From Halalkalibacter urbisdiaboli (GTDB taxonomy: Bacteria > Bacillota > Bacilli > Bacillales > Bacillaceae_D): a DNA stretch of 64,000 bases. The stretch is from contig NZ_MVJM01000003.1 of assembly GCF_002156385.1 (NCBI RefSeq), positions 228,751 through 292,750 on the forward strand, in the 5' to 3' direction. This document shows, piece by piece, positions 43,673 to 52,010 of the stretch; position 1 is the first letter of the stretch, and the number at the start of each line of letters is the position of its first letter. The notes below the pieces were generated by a model. The model worked only from the letters and a program-made list of their open reading frames with translations. It did no database searches and was not told the DNA's origin. Position numbers and translations under genes: made by a program.

Positions 43673-43725
43673 CTTACTCCAGTTTTTCGATTTTTAATGA
43701 TCAGTTTTGTGGAAGGAGGATATGG

Positions 43726-44385
43726 ATGGAATCACATGCTGTAAGTAAAAGGGTTACTTCTTATATTATTCAAGCACAGGAAGAAGAAAATAAACGTATT
43801 GCAAATGAACTTCATGATGGAATTGCTCAGACTTTATTTAGTATTTTTACAGGCTTACAAATTATTGAAAGTGGAGTTGAACAAAAGGAAATTAAAAAAT
43901 TCACGAGGGAATTGCGACAACAAACAGAAAGAACTATTGAAGAGTTACGTTGGCTTTCAACAGAAATTTATCCACTTTCATTAAAAAAATTAGGATTGGT
44001 TTCAGCATTAAAATCATATTTGAAAATTTATACTTCAACCTTTGGTATCATGACTCAGGTTGAAACAGTTGGTGAGGAACTTAGCTTATCTGAAGAAGTG
44101 AATATCACCCTTTTCCGTGTGTTACAAGAAACACTTAATAATACCGCAAGATATGCGGATGCAAGTCAGGTGAGACTAGCGTTTCGTTGGGAGTCTGACC
44201 GTTTGCACATTTCCATAGAAGATGAGGGAATCGGATTTGATCTAGAAGAGGTTTTTGCAAGTGGTAATCATTTAGGACTTGATTCAATGAAACAAAGAGT
44301 GGAGCTTTTCAGTGGGACTTTTCATATTTATTCTGAAAAGGAAAAAGGGTGCAGGACCGATATTTATGTACCACTCGTAAAATAA
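43726..44385 (+). CDS. Sensor-less NreB-type histidine kinase
   Basis: A 219-residue HisKA_3 family kinase. The phospho-acceptor is His30 in NELHDGIAQT, near the N-terminus, with the N-box in LQETLNNTARYADA and the ATP-lid region DEGIGFD. It lacks any PAS, GAF or membrane input domain. Staphylococcal NreB carries an Fe-S PAS domain before this kinase core. GGAAGGAGGA precedes the ATG. Encoded between NarK-PAS and an NreC-like regulator, it probably phosphorylates that regulator and may take its signal from the NarK-PAS or the NreA-like protein. Confidence 0.88.
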   Translation: MESHAVSKRVTSYIIQAQEEENKRIANELHDGIAQTLFSIFTGLQIIESGVEQKEIKKFTRELRQQTERTIEELRWLSTEIYPLSLKKLGLVSALKSYLKIYTSTFGIMTQVETVGEELSLSEEVNITLFRVLQETLNNTARYADASQVRLAFRWESDRLHISIEDEGIGFDLEEVFASGNHLGLDSMKQRVELFSGTFHIYSEKEKGCRTDIYVPLVK

Positions 44386-44464
44386 TATAGTTCAGCACAG
44401 TACCAACTGTTTGGATTTTTAAATGATTAGACTAGAAAAATGATGTGAAGGGATGATGAAGTAG

Positions 44465-45121
44465 ATGATAAAACTGTTATTAGTTGATGACCATGCCGTC
44501 GTTCGAATGGGCTTAACGATGCTATTAAATGCTCAACCAAACATGGCGGTTGTTGGTGAAGCATCTGAAGGAAATGAAGGAATTCAAAAAGCACAGGAGT
44601 TAAATCCAGATGTCATAATTATGGACTTAAGTATGCCGCATGGAAAGGACGGTTTATCCGCAACCTCCGAACTAAAAAAACAATTACCTGACACGTCAAT
44701 ACTAATATTAACGATGCACGATGATGATGAATATATCTTTAGGGTCATCCAAGCAGGGGCTTCAGGATGTATTTTAAAAAGTGCTCCGCATGACGAACTT
44801 ATAGCAGCTATTGTCTCAGTTTCAAATGGTCAAGCGTATTTACACCCTACGGCAACAAAGAGATTGATGGAAGAGTATTTAGTCAAAATGAAACAAGGCG
44901 AACAAATTGATACGTTTGAGCAGTTATCTGATCGTGAGAAGGAGATATTGACTTTTATTGCAAAGGGTTATGCAAATAAAGAGATTGCCGAACAACTCTT
45001 TATCAGTGTCAAAACTGTTGAAACGCATAAAGCAAAGCTTATGGGGAAATTAAAATTAAAAACTAGACCTGAATTAGTAAAGTATGCAGTGAAAAAAGGG
45101 TTATTAGACTATGGAATTTAG
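44465..45121 (+). CDS. nreC: NarL/NreC-family response regulator
   Basis: A 218-residue regulator: receiver domain (1-120) with acidic pair Asp8-Asp9, phospho-acceptor Asp54 in IIMDLSMP and Lys104 region, then a LuxR-type HTH (LSDREKEILTFIAKGYANKE, KTVETHKAKLMGKL). It belongs to the same class as NreC of staphylococci, which activates nitrate and nitrite reductase genes under anaerobiosis. The palindromes at 36791-36828 are candidate targets. Confidence 0.88.
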   Translation: MIKLLLVDDHAVVRMGLTMLLNAQPNMAVVGEASEGNEGIQKAQELNPDVIIMDLSMPHGKDGLSATSELKKQLPDTSILILTMHDDDEYIFRVIQAGASGCILKSAPHDELIAAIVSVSNGQAYLHPTATKRLMEEYLVKMKQGEQIDTFEQLSDREKEILTFIAKGYANKEIAEQLFISVKTVETHKAKLMGKLKLKTRPELVKYAVKKGLLDYGI

Positions 45122-45132
45122 ATAGGAAGCTG

Positions 45133-45582
45133 ATGGTGTTGATTCATTTAGATGAACAATTAATAACAATTTGTCATGATATCTCTCTTGAGTTACCGGC
45201 AGACTTTGTCGGGTTAGCCATTTATGATCATGATGGCAATCATTTAAAGTGGAAGTATGCGGTCGGCAACAGAAATGATAAATATAAGCGTATTGTGGTA
45301 CGCTACGGAAAAGGGATATCAGGTCACGTAATTCGTAGTGGTAGAAGTATGATGATTACTTCTTTCCCTCATTTGATTATCGGAAAGCCGACGGAATATC
45401 CAATTATGTTAGCTGAACAATTAATAGCGGCTATCGCAGTCCCTATTTATTATAAGCAATCACCATGGGGAGTTCTTTTAGGGGGGAATCGTTATAAATA
45501 TTCGTTTACCTCTAAACACTTGTCTCTATTAAATAAAAAAGCACAGGACATTGAGAAGATTCTTCAGAATTGTATAGACTAA
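45133..45582 (+). CDS. nreA: NreA-like GAF-domain nitrate sensor
   Basis: A 149-residue single GAF domain: LKWKYAVGNRNDKYKRIVVR, GKGISGHVIRSGRSM, AEQLIAAIAVPIYYK and GVLLGGNRYKY. This closely follows the pattern of staphylococcal NreA, a soluble nitrate-binding protein that restrains the NreB kinase. It starts 11 nt after the response regulator and overlaps the next kinase frame. Residues binding nitrate cannot be confirmed by eye. Confidence 0.8.
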   Translation: MVLIHLDEQLITICHDISLELPADFVGLAIYDHDGNHLKWKYAVGNRNDKYKRIVVRYGKGISGHVIRSGRSMMITSFPHLIIGKPTEYPIMLAEQLIAAIAVPIYYKQSPWGVLLGGNRYKYSFTSKHLSLLNKKAQDIEKILQNCID

Positions 45583-45608
45583 GGCTAGATGTAGTTGAGG
45601 TGAAAGTG

Positions 45609-47324
45609 TTGGAGATTAATCGTAAGACGTTAGATGGTAATATTATAACGGATCATGTTGGAATTATACTTTCAATGGATGAACAGGCAAAGCAGATGTT
45701 TTTAGTAACGGATTGGAAAAAAGGGATGAACATACAGGAGTTAATTCCTGAGCTTAACGTAAGGAAGGAAGAAACCTCCGATGTTTCACTAGGAATCGGT
45801 AGAAAAAGAAATGGTGAGACCTTTCCAATCTCATTTGTAATCAATAGGGTTATGACGCATGAAAAAGATAGAGAGTTCCTCTCTTTAATTATAAAGGATA
45901 ATCATTATTCGAACATCGTTCAGAAGAAATTAGATCGTAGTCTTGGTGAAATTGATGAATTGAAAAATGCTATCGATGAAGCCTCTATTGTTGCGGTAAC
46001 GGATGAGCGAGGAAAAATAACGTATGTGAACAGGAAATTTTGTGAAGTCTCCAAATACTCTGAGGATGAGTTACTTGGCCATGACCATAGAATTATAAAT
46101 TCTGGCTATCATTCGAAAGAGTTTTTTTCAGATTTATGGAAAACCATTACGAAAGGCTCTGTCTGGAAGGGGGAAATTAAAAATAAAGCGAAGGATGGAA
46201 GCTATTACTGGGTTGATACAACAATTGTTCCTTTTTTAGATGAAGCGGGTAAGCCTTATCAATATCTTTCTATACGAAAGGAAATAACTGAGAATAAGGT
46301 TAATGAGCAAAAGCTTCGCGAATCTTTACATGAACTGCTCGATTTAAAGGCAGCTCTAGACGCTTCAACCATCGTCGCTGTAACTGATCAACAAGGGACA
46401 ATTACGTATGTAAATGAAAAATTTTGTGAGGTTTCTAAATTCTCGCAAGAAGAGCTGATTGGTGCAAATCACCGTATTATTAATTCAGGCTACCACTCAA
46501 AAGAATTTTTTATTGACTTATGGAAAACGATTTCTAAAGGGATGACTTGGAAAGGTGAAATTAAAAACAAAGCAAAGGATGGAAGTTACTATTGGGTTGA
46601 TACAACCATCGTTCCATTCTTAAATGAAAACGGTAAGCCATATCAGTATTTGGCTATTCGCCATGAAATCACAGAACAAAAAAAGGCCGAGGAAGAGCTG
46701 CAATTAATGATGACCAAAATGATTAATATTCAAGAAGATGAGAGAAAAAGACTATCTAGGGAGTTACATGATGGTCTTGGACAAAATTTATATAGTATGC
46801 TGATTACGATTAATCGAGTAAATACTGTATCCGCTCATCCGTTGTTATCACAGTTACAAGAAGATGTTTCAACATTAATTGAAGAGGTGCGAGGACTTTC
46901 TTGGGAGTTAAGACCATCTATATTAGATGATTTAGGATTAATTCCTGCTACTCGCTCGTTTATTAATCGTTATCGTCAGCATTATGGAATCACTGTTCAT
47001 CTAAACATTCAAATTAAACGCAGATTGGAATTACAGGTGGAGACTAGCATTTACCGAATTATTCAAGAAGCGTTAACAAATATTCAAAAGTATGCAGGTG
47101 TTCAGGAGGCGTTTGTAAACGTAGTAGAGGATCAAAATGAGTTAACTATTACAATAGTAGATAAAGGGAGGGGCTTTAATTTAGAAATCCGTCCAAAAGG
47201 AGTCGGATTATTTAGTATGGAGGAGCGGGCTCGCTCGGTAGGTGGAAGACTTTTTATTGAATCAAATGAAAAGCGTGGAACTAAAATAACGTTTAAACTA
47301 CGTCTTACTGAGAAACATGAATAA
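45609..47324 (+). CDS. Histidine kinase with tandem near-identical PAS domains
   Basis: About 571 residues. A divergent PAS-like N-terminus (about 1-110) is followed by two PAS domains (about 115-240 and 250-365) sharing long identical stretches such as RIINSGYHSKEFF and EIKNKAKDGSYYWVDTTIVP. A HisKA_3/HATPase core follows, His387 in RELHDGLGQN. The frame is open from TTG 45570 inside the GAF gene, but TGAGGTG (45596-45602) favours a start at GTG 45606 or TTG 45609. No Fe-S cysteine set like that of NreB is visible. It is a second kinase for the same regulator or a branch for redox/oxygen sensing. Confidence 0.85.
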   Translation: MEINRKTLDGNIITDHVGIILSMDEQAKQMFLVTDWKKGMNIQELIPELNVRKEETSDVSLGIGRKRNGETFPISFVINRVMTHEKDREFLSLIIKDNHYSNIVQKKLDRSLGEIDELKNAIDEASIVAVTDERGKITYVNRKFCEVSKYSEDELLGHDHRIINSGYHSKEFFSDLWKTITKGSVWKGEIKNKAKDGSYYWVDTTIVPFLDEAGKPYQYLSIRKEITENKVNEQKLRESLHELLDLKAALDASTIVAVTDQQGTITYVNEKFCEVSKFSQEELIGANHRIINSGYHSKEFFIDLWKTISKGMTWKGEIKNKAKDGSYYWVDTTIVPFLNENGKPYQYLAIRHEITEQKKAEEELQLMMTKMINIQEDERKRLSRELHDGLGQNLYSMLITINRVNTVSAHPLLSQLQEDVSTLIEEVRGLSWELRPSILDDLGLIPATRSFINRYRQHYGITVHLNIQIKRRLELQVETSIYRIIQEALTNIQKYAGVQEAFVNVVEDQNELTITIVDKGRGFNLEIRPKGVGLFSMEERARSVGGRLFIESNEKRGTKITFKLRLTEKHE

Positions 47325-47333
47325 GCTTTAAGG

Positions 47334-47375
47334 AGGTTGTCTAAGGTTCTATACACTTGGGACAATCTTTTTTCC
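47334..47375 (+). terminator. Terminator after the regulatory genes
   Basis: AGGTTGTC (47334-47341) pairs with GACAATCT (47361-47368), followed by TTTTTTCC. Confidence 0.65.
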
Positions 47376-47435
47376 TTGTAAAAAAAATCCGCTACACCAT
47401 ATAACTGAAAATGAACGAAAAGGATGGAATAAGAA

Positions 47436-48098
47436 TTGAATGGAAAAACGGCGCTTTTAGCAGGAGCTACGGGATTGGTAGGTACTAAATTGCTAGCAAT
47501 ATTACTTAAAGAGAGCAATTATGAGAAAGTATATGTTCTCGTTCGAAAACTTCTTAATGTCAAATGTTCTAAACTTATTGAGATAATGACAGATTTTAGG
47601 AATCTAGAAAGGGTTCAACAACATTTTGCTGTCGATGATGTGTTTTGTTGTTTAGGAACAACGTTAAAAAAAGCCGGTTCAAAGGAGGCTATGTACCTGG
47701 TAGATGTGGAGTATCCCTTTCAGTTGGCTAAATTAACAGAACAGCAAGGAGCAAAACAGTTTCTACAAATAAGCTCGATGAATGCGAATCCACATTCATT
47801 GTTATGGTATCCAAAAATGAAAGGGGAGCTTGAAGAAAAAATAAAATTAATTCCTTTTCAATCAATGGCTATTATAAGACCGTCTCTACTTCTTGGTAAG
47901 CGAAATGAACATAGATTAATGGAGGAGTTGGCAAGTACGTTAATCCGAGGGCTGAACAAAATGACAGGGAAGGTAAATAGGCGGTTAGCAATTGACGCTG
48001 AGGAAGTGGCTTTAGCGATGTTTTCAATAGCTCAAATGAACCGTAAAGGGATCGCTGTCTATTCATCTGAACAGCTTGGCACTTTTGCTAAAAGGTAG
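47436..48098 (+). CDS. Atypical SDR, NAD(P)-binding oxidoreductase (HTATIP2-like)
   Basis: A 220-residue Rossmann protein with ALLAGATGLVGTKLL at the N-terminus (GATGxxG), DDVFCCLGTTLKKAGS, FLQISSMNANPHS and a YPKMKGELEE Tyr-Lys pair. This is the pattern of HTATIP2/TIP30-like or YwnB-type atypical SDRs whose substrates are unknown. AAGGATGG precedes a TTG start. Monocistronic. Confidence 0.82.
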   Translation: MNGKTALLAGATGLVGTKLLAILLKESNYEKVYVLVRKLLNVKCSKLIEIMTDFRNLERVQQHFAVDDVFCCLGTTLKKAGSKEAMYLVDVEYPFQLAKLTEQQGAKQFLQISSMNANPHSLLWYPKMKGELEEKIKLIPFQSMAIIRPSLLLGKRNEHRLMEELASTLIRGLNKMTGKVNRRLAIDAEEVALAMFSIAQMNRKGIAVYSSEQLGTFAKR

Positions 48099-48182
48099 AG
48101 TAATGATTATAGTATTTAGGAATAAAAAACCAAATGGACGATTTTACCTCTTATAACAACCTGAAAGCTACATTTTTTAAAA

Positions 48183-48215
48183 GTCCTACTATGATTTTGG
48201 TTCTCATAGTAGGAC
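48183..48215 (-). terminator. Terminator after the YjcZ-like gene
   Basis: GTCCTACTATGA (48183-48194) pairs perfectly with TCATAGTAGGAC (48204-48215). On the minus strand a TTTTAAAAAAT tail follows. Confidence 0.8.
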
Positions 48216-48252
48216 AGATACTGAGCCACAAAAAACAGTGTTTACGTTCGAC

Positions 48253-48399
48253 TTAGTAAGATTTTACGTAAGCCGAGCCAACAATGATTAATAAAATGAA
48301 TAGAACAACAATTAAAGGGAATCCGCCTACAGGTGCCGCAGCTGTTGTTGGAGCAACTGCAGTTGGTTGTGCACCGTAGCCATAACCATATCCGTACAT
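48253..48399 (-). CDS. YjcZ-family sporulation-associated mini membrane protein, 48 aa
   Basis: ATG 48399 to TAA 48253 (minus) encodes MYGYGYGYGAQPTAVAPTTA, then GGFPLIVVLFILLIIVGSAY and KSY. Tyr/Gly N-terminus plus one membrane helix is the YjcZ/tiny-TM family pattern, found in large numbers in Bacillus and linked to sporulation. GGAGGGA lies 6-12 nt upstream. Confidence 0.88.
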   Translation of the reverse strand: MYGYGYGYGAQPTAVAPTTAAAPVGGFPLIVVLFILLIIVGSAYVKSY

Positions 48400-48573
48400 G
48401 ATATCCCTCCTTCCCTAAGCAGATAATATATACTATGAAACAAGTATATATTGGAGTAGGTGAAGGATGTAGTTTTAATAAAAACAGGCAAGAGTAAAGA
48501 CATGGAAAAGGAGATTGGGGTTCTCTGTACTATTCAATTCACAATCATATTTATTAACATTTGGGTAAAGTAG

Positions 48574-49014
48574 AAAACCAGTATTGGACGACTTTCTCAG
48601 TATGTTATTCCGTTTCCTACTTTAAGTAGGGAGGAATTGAAGAAGCTGTTTCCAAAAAATAAAAAGTTAAAATATCCCAACTTATCTTCAGTTCAATTGA
48701 ATTTTCTTACTTACCTAAGCTGGAATGATGTAGGGACAAATAAAAAGTATATTGTCTACTCACGAAACGGTCAAATGGTTGGGATTGAATGTAAATACTT
48801 CCTACTTAATAAAGAAAGTTTATGCTCTTTTTGCCATCGACATGGTCAGGTTGCCTTTATTACTACGATCACGAAAGCAAGAAAATTGAATAATCCGGAT
48901 TATTATAAGGCTATCGGAAACTATGTTTGTTTTGATAGTTCTACTTGCAATCAGCATATGACAAGTGTTGAAGTATTAGAGTCATTTCTGGAAAAGTCTT
49001 TAAAAGAAAGTTAA
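48574..49014 (+). pseudogene. FusB/FBP-type elongation factor G-binding protein, N-terminally truncated
   Basis: The frame carries the C-terminal half of an EF-G-binding (FusB/C-like) protein: QYVIPFPTLSREELKKLFP, LSWNDVGTNKKYIVYSRNGQ, and a zinc finger from CSFCHRHGQV and the CFDSSTCNQ region. Intact relatives have about 90 more N-terminal residues forming a helical domain. Here the frame opens after a TAG at 48571. The first plausible start is TTG 48637, too close to GGGAGG (48628-48633). The upstream sequence does not resemble the missing domain. The zinc finger that contacts EF-G is present, but product and function are doubtful. Confidence 0.7.
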
Positions 49015-49020
49015 AGAGGT

Positions 49021-49050
49021 AAATCACCAACCTAATCAGGTTGGTGATTT
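49021..49050. terminator. Perfect bidirectional terminator
   Basis: AAATCACCAACCT (49021-49033) pairs with AGGTTGGTGATTT (49038-49050), 13 bp, between convergent genes. The last codons of the minus-strand gene run through it. Confidence 0.88.
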
Positions 49051-49392
49051 TACTGTTCTTCCACTGTTAATAAGCCAACCGTGTTGGATGACTTCGGTAA
49101 AGGTTAACAATAAGGCTGTAAGTAAAGCCCCTGTAAATGTAACGAGAGCAGTACCGAAAAGTAGTGATACAAAGTATACGATGAGTGTTGCCGCAACAAA
49201 ATCTAGAATTGCACTTAGCCATAAAGTACTTTTCTTTAATATAATAACTTCCATCATATGACCTGAAAAGGCGAGAAGTAATCCGACTACAATTGGCTGA
49301 ATGACATGTGCATAATAAACATTAGCAAATAAAAGAGAAGCGATCATCACTGTTATTGGACAAACAAAGATTTTGACAATAAGACCAATCAT
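49036..49392 (-). CDS. DUF2512 (YndM-like) membrane protein
   Basis: A 118-residue protein with four membrane helices (MIGLIVKIFVCPITVMIASL, VIQPIVVGLLLAFSGHMMEV, TLWLSAILDFVAATLIVYFV and TFTGALLTALLLTFTEVIQH). This is the DUF2512/YndM family of Bacillales, function unknown. Minus-strand GGAGGTGAAAAC precedes the ATG. Confidence 0.85.
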   Translation of the reverse strand: MIGLIVKIFVCPITVMIASLLFANVYYAHVIQPIVVGLLLAFSGHMMEVIILKKSTLWLSAILDFVAATLIVYFVSLLFGTALVTFTGALLTALLLTFTEVIQHGWLINSGRTVKSPT

Positions 49393-49519
49393 GTTTTCAC
49401 CTCCAATTTTTTAATTTGAATAAAAAGCTCTAAAATTATGAATTACGAAAAAATTTATAGTGAAATTTTATACTAAGAAGTATTAAAATAAGAGGGAACC
49501 AAATGGCTCCCGAACAGAT

Positions 49520-49636
49520 TTATTTTTTGTTTTTTGTATTTTGTTTCTTAGGGTTATCGACTTTAAACGCTGATTGCGTCTCATGATCATGCTGCACTTG
49601 TTCGATACTAGCGTTTTGAATACCTTTTTTCGTCAT
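49520..49636 (-). CDS. Small hydrophilic protein, 38 aa
   Basis: ATG 49636 to TAA 49520 (minus) encodes MTKKGIQNASIEQVQHDHET followed by FKVDNPKKQNTKNKK. AAAGGGGGTGAAAAC is an excellent ribosome binding site. The Gln/Asn/Lys-rich, Cys-free composition resembles minor small acid-soluble spore proteins, but I cannot assign a family. Confidence 0.65.
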   Translation of the reverse strand: MTKKGIQNASIEQVQHDHETQSAFKVDNPKKQNTKNKK

Positions 49637-49765
49637 GTTTTCACCCCCTTTATATCGGATTCATTTCATATTTTGCCATTGAATCAAGAAGGAAATACAT
49701 GTTAAACATAGACTTAGCAAAAAACGCTTAAAATATGTTTTCGGAGCTAAGTAGGAGGATTAGAA

Positions 49766-50839
49766 TTGGACAACAAGGAAATTAAGATTACATTATGTGA
49801 AAATCGAAAATCAAAACCACTGCCAGACACATTAGAATTTGGACGAGTATTTACTGACCATATGTTTGTCATGGACTATGAGGAAGGGAAGGGCTGGTTT
49901 AATCCGCAAATTCTTCCCTATCAACCAATAACATTAGATCCCTCAGCGAAAATTCTGCATTATGGCCAATCTGTATTTGAGGGATTAAAAGCCTATTTAT
50001 CTGCTGAAGACGATATTTTGCTCTTTCGACCTGAGAAAAACTTTGAACGGTTAAATCGGTCAAGTGAGCGTTTATGCATTCCAGCAGTAGATGAGGATTT
50101 TGTTCTTACAGCATTAAAAAAGTTGTTAGAAATTGAAAAAGATTGGATACCGAAGGTTGAAGGAACATCTTTGTACATTCGTCCGTTCATTTTTTCAACT
50201 GAGCCTTATTTAGGTTTAGCTTCCTCTCAGACTTTTCAATTTATGATTACACTTTCCCCAGTGGGAGCCTATTACAAGGAAGGGATCAATCCAGTAAAAA
50301 TCGCTGTTGAAACTGACTTTGTGCGTGCTGTTCCGGGTGGTACTGGAGATGCAAAAACAGGAGGAAATTACGCTGCTAGCTTAAAGGCACAAATTTTATC
50401 AGCGAAACGTGGTTACTCTCAAGTATTGTGGTTAGATGGGGTTGAAAAGAAGTATGTCGAAGAAGTAGGGAGTATGAACGTATTCTTTAAAATTAATGGC
50501 GAAATCGTTACCCCCGCCTTAAACGGAAGTATTTTAGAGGGAATTACAAGAGATTCGATCATTCAACTTCTCAAACACTGGAATGTTCCGGTTCAAGAAC
50601 GAAGAATTTCGATTGCTGAAGTCTATGAAGCTTTTATCAAAGGTGAGCTAGAAGAAGCGTTTGGTACAGGAACTGCAGCTGTTATTTCGCCGATTGGTGA
50701 ATTTGCGTGGGGAGATAAGAAAATGGTTATTAATCAAGGTGAGACTGGTGAAATATCTAGGAAATTATATAATACATTAACAGGTATTCAAAAGGGGATT
50801 GAGGCTGATCCATTTGGTTGGACGGTTGTTGTCTCCTAA
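49766..50839 (+). CDS. ilvE: Branched-chain amino acid aminotransferase
   Basis: A 357-residue class IV PLP enzyme that transaminates Leu, Ile and Val with 2-oxoglutarate. Motifs seen: LHYGQSVFEGLKAY, LYIRPFIFSTEPYLGL, PGGTGDAKTGGNYAASL with the PLP Lys in AKTGGN, QVLWLDGVEKKYVEEVGSMN, and GTGTAAVISPIG. Length and motifs match the eukaryote-like BCAT II group (YbgE of B. subtilis). AGGAGG lies 7 nt ahead of a TTG start. Single gene ending at a terminator. Confidence 0.95.
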   Translation: MDNKEIKITLCENRKSKPLPDTLEFGRVFTDHMFVMDYEEGKGWFNPQILPYQPITLDPSAKILHYGQSVFEGLKAYLSAEDDILLFRPEKNFERLNRSSERLCIPAVDEDFVLTALKKLLEIEKDWIPKVEGTSLYIRPFIFSTEPYLGLASSQTFQFMITLSPVGAYYKEGINPVKIAVETDFVRAVPGGTGDAKTGGNYAASLKAQILSAKRGYSQVLWLDGVEKKYVEEVGSMNVFFKINGEIVTPALNGSILEGITRDSIIQLLKHWNVPVQERRISIAEVYEAFIKGELEEAFGTGTAAVISPIGEFAWGDKKMVINQGETGEISRKLYNTLTGIQKGIEADPFGWTVVVS

Positions 50840-50855
50840 AGCCGTGAATACACTT

Positions 50856-50887
50856 AAAAAACTGCTGACTTATCAGCAGTTTTTTAT
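50856..50887 (+). terminator. Terminator after ilvE
   Basis: AAAAAACTGCTGA pairs with TCAGCAGTTTTTT around a short loop (50856-50886). Confidence 0.9.
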
Positions 50888-50984
50888 TGGTTTTTATCGG
50901 AGACAGTACGGGGAAATGAATCTAGCTACTTTACGTATGGGGTGGGAACTATGAACAAAGTTTGATCAGAATATTTTCATTTGA

Positions 50985-51800
50985 TTATAATTCGAAATCC
51001 CATGAAAAGCGATGTGAACCAATGCTTACATAAATTCCGTTCGGCTCAAAAAATCTTGATTGAGTTTCTTTTAATCTATAAATTTTTTTATAATCTAACC
51101 GTGTAATAGGTTCATCCATTAAATAAGCCGATTTGGTCGCATTTGGTTTCCGGTACTCGTTTAACAACTCAATGATTTTATCGGCTGGTAATACACCAAC
51201 ATCATGACCGTAGTATAAATCATTTGATAGGTAGATAACGTTAAGACCACGCCAATACGACGTATCAGGGTTTACATCAGGGTTATTAAAATATAAAATA
51301 TCCCCATAAATAGGTTCTGAATCCTTTAAGATATGAATCCCAAGATCCTTGTCATGTTCCCATGAATATAATAAAAGCCCTTGAAAATAATCGTTAAAGG
51401 CACCCTTACCAACTGCATCAAGTACGGCTTTATATAAGACAATAATCATGGCAGTCGCACATTCAAAGGCATATAGATTACTATTTATGAAGATATCTTG
51501 AATCGCTTTTGAAGGTACTACTCCTTGCTTTAATTTGAAACCACCATAATCGGTTAATCTCCAAAACTCTTCGTTGCATCTCGCCTCTTTAAATGTTGCA
51601 AATGATACGCTGCTACTGTCTAACGCCAATGCTGCATTTAGTACAAGTTCTCTTAAATTTACTTCGAATTGCAATTGCACCAATGAGCTATATTGATAGA
51701 TTTCTTTATGAGAGTCGAGCTGTTTTAAAATTCCGTATGAATGCTCAAAGTGATCGATTAAATCGGATAAGGATTTCGTTTCACTTTTTATTTTTATCAC
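50985..51800 (-). CDS. tgl: Protein-glutamine gamma-glutamyltransferase (spore coat transglutaminase)
   Basis: A 271-residue enzyme that cross-links spore coat proteins through Gln-Lys isopeptide bonds. It follows B. subtilis Tgl throughout: LMFEL-like LQFEVNLREL, CNEEFWRLTDYGGFKLKQGV, PSKAIQDI, YAFECATAMIIVLYKA (catalytic Cys at about 114), YWRGLNVIYLSND and RLDYKKIYRL. A longer frame starts at 51821, but AAGGAGGT lies just ahead of GTG 51800, which is preferred. The protein is somewhat longer than the 245-residue B. subtilis enzyme, mainly at the C-terminus. In relatives expression is in the mother cell late in sporulation. Confidence 0.93.
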   Translation of the reverse strand: MIKIKSETKSLSDLIDHFEHSYGILKQLDSHKEIYQYSSLVQLQFEVNLRELVLNAALALDSSSVSFATFKEARCNEEFWRLTDYGGFKLKQGVVPSKAIQDIFINSNLYAFECATAMIIVLYKAVLDAVGKGAFNDYFQGLLLYSWEHDKDLGIHILKDSEPIYGDILYFNNPDVNPDTSYWRGLNVIYLSNDLYYGHDVGVLPADKIIELLNEYRKPNATKSAYLMDEPITRLDYKKIYRLKETQSRFFEPNGIYVSIGSHRFSWDFEL

Positions 51801-51906
51801 AATGAGACCTCCTTGCATCATGATCTATACTTTAGTTTATGTAACTATAACTATCCGTTGAGCCTAATTATTTTTTCAAAGGTATAACAGAAATAAACGC
51901 ATTCTA

Positions 51907-51935
51907 TTGACAACGAAAGACAGCCTATGTTAAAT
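51907..51935 (+). promoter_or_regulatory. Candidate sigma-A promoter of htpG
   Basis: Perfect TTGACA (51907-51912), 17-bp spacer, TTAAAT (51930-51935). The CIRCE-like element starts 12 bp later, where transcription would begin. Confidence 0.6.
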
Positions 51936-51946
51936 AAAAAGAAGTG

Positions 51947-51973
51947 TTAGCACTTGGTACAATTGAGTGCCAA
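51947..51973. promoter_or_regulatory. CIRCE-like element (HrcA operator) upstream of htpG
   Basis: TTAGCACTT-N9-GAGTGCCAA matches the CIRCE consensus TTAGCACTC-N9-GAGTGCTAA at 16 of 18 positions with exact spacing. In B. subtilis htpG is class III and has no CIRCE. Confidence 0.8.
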
Positions 51974-52010
51974 AAAGAAATCATAAACAGGTTGAAAGGA
52001 GAATATTTTG

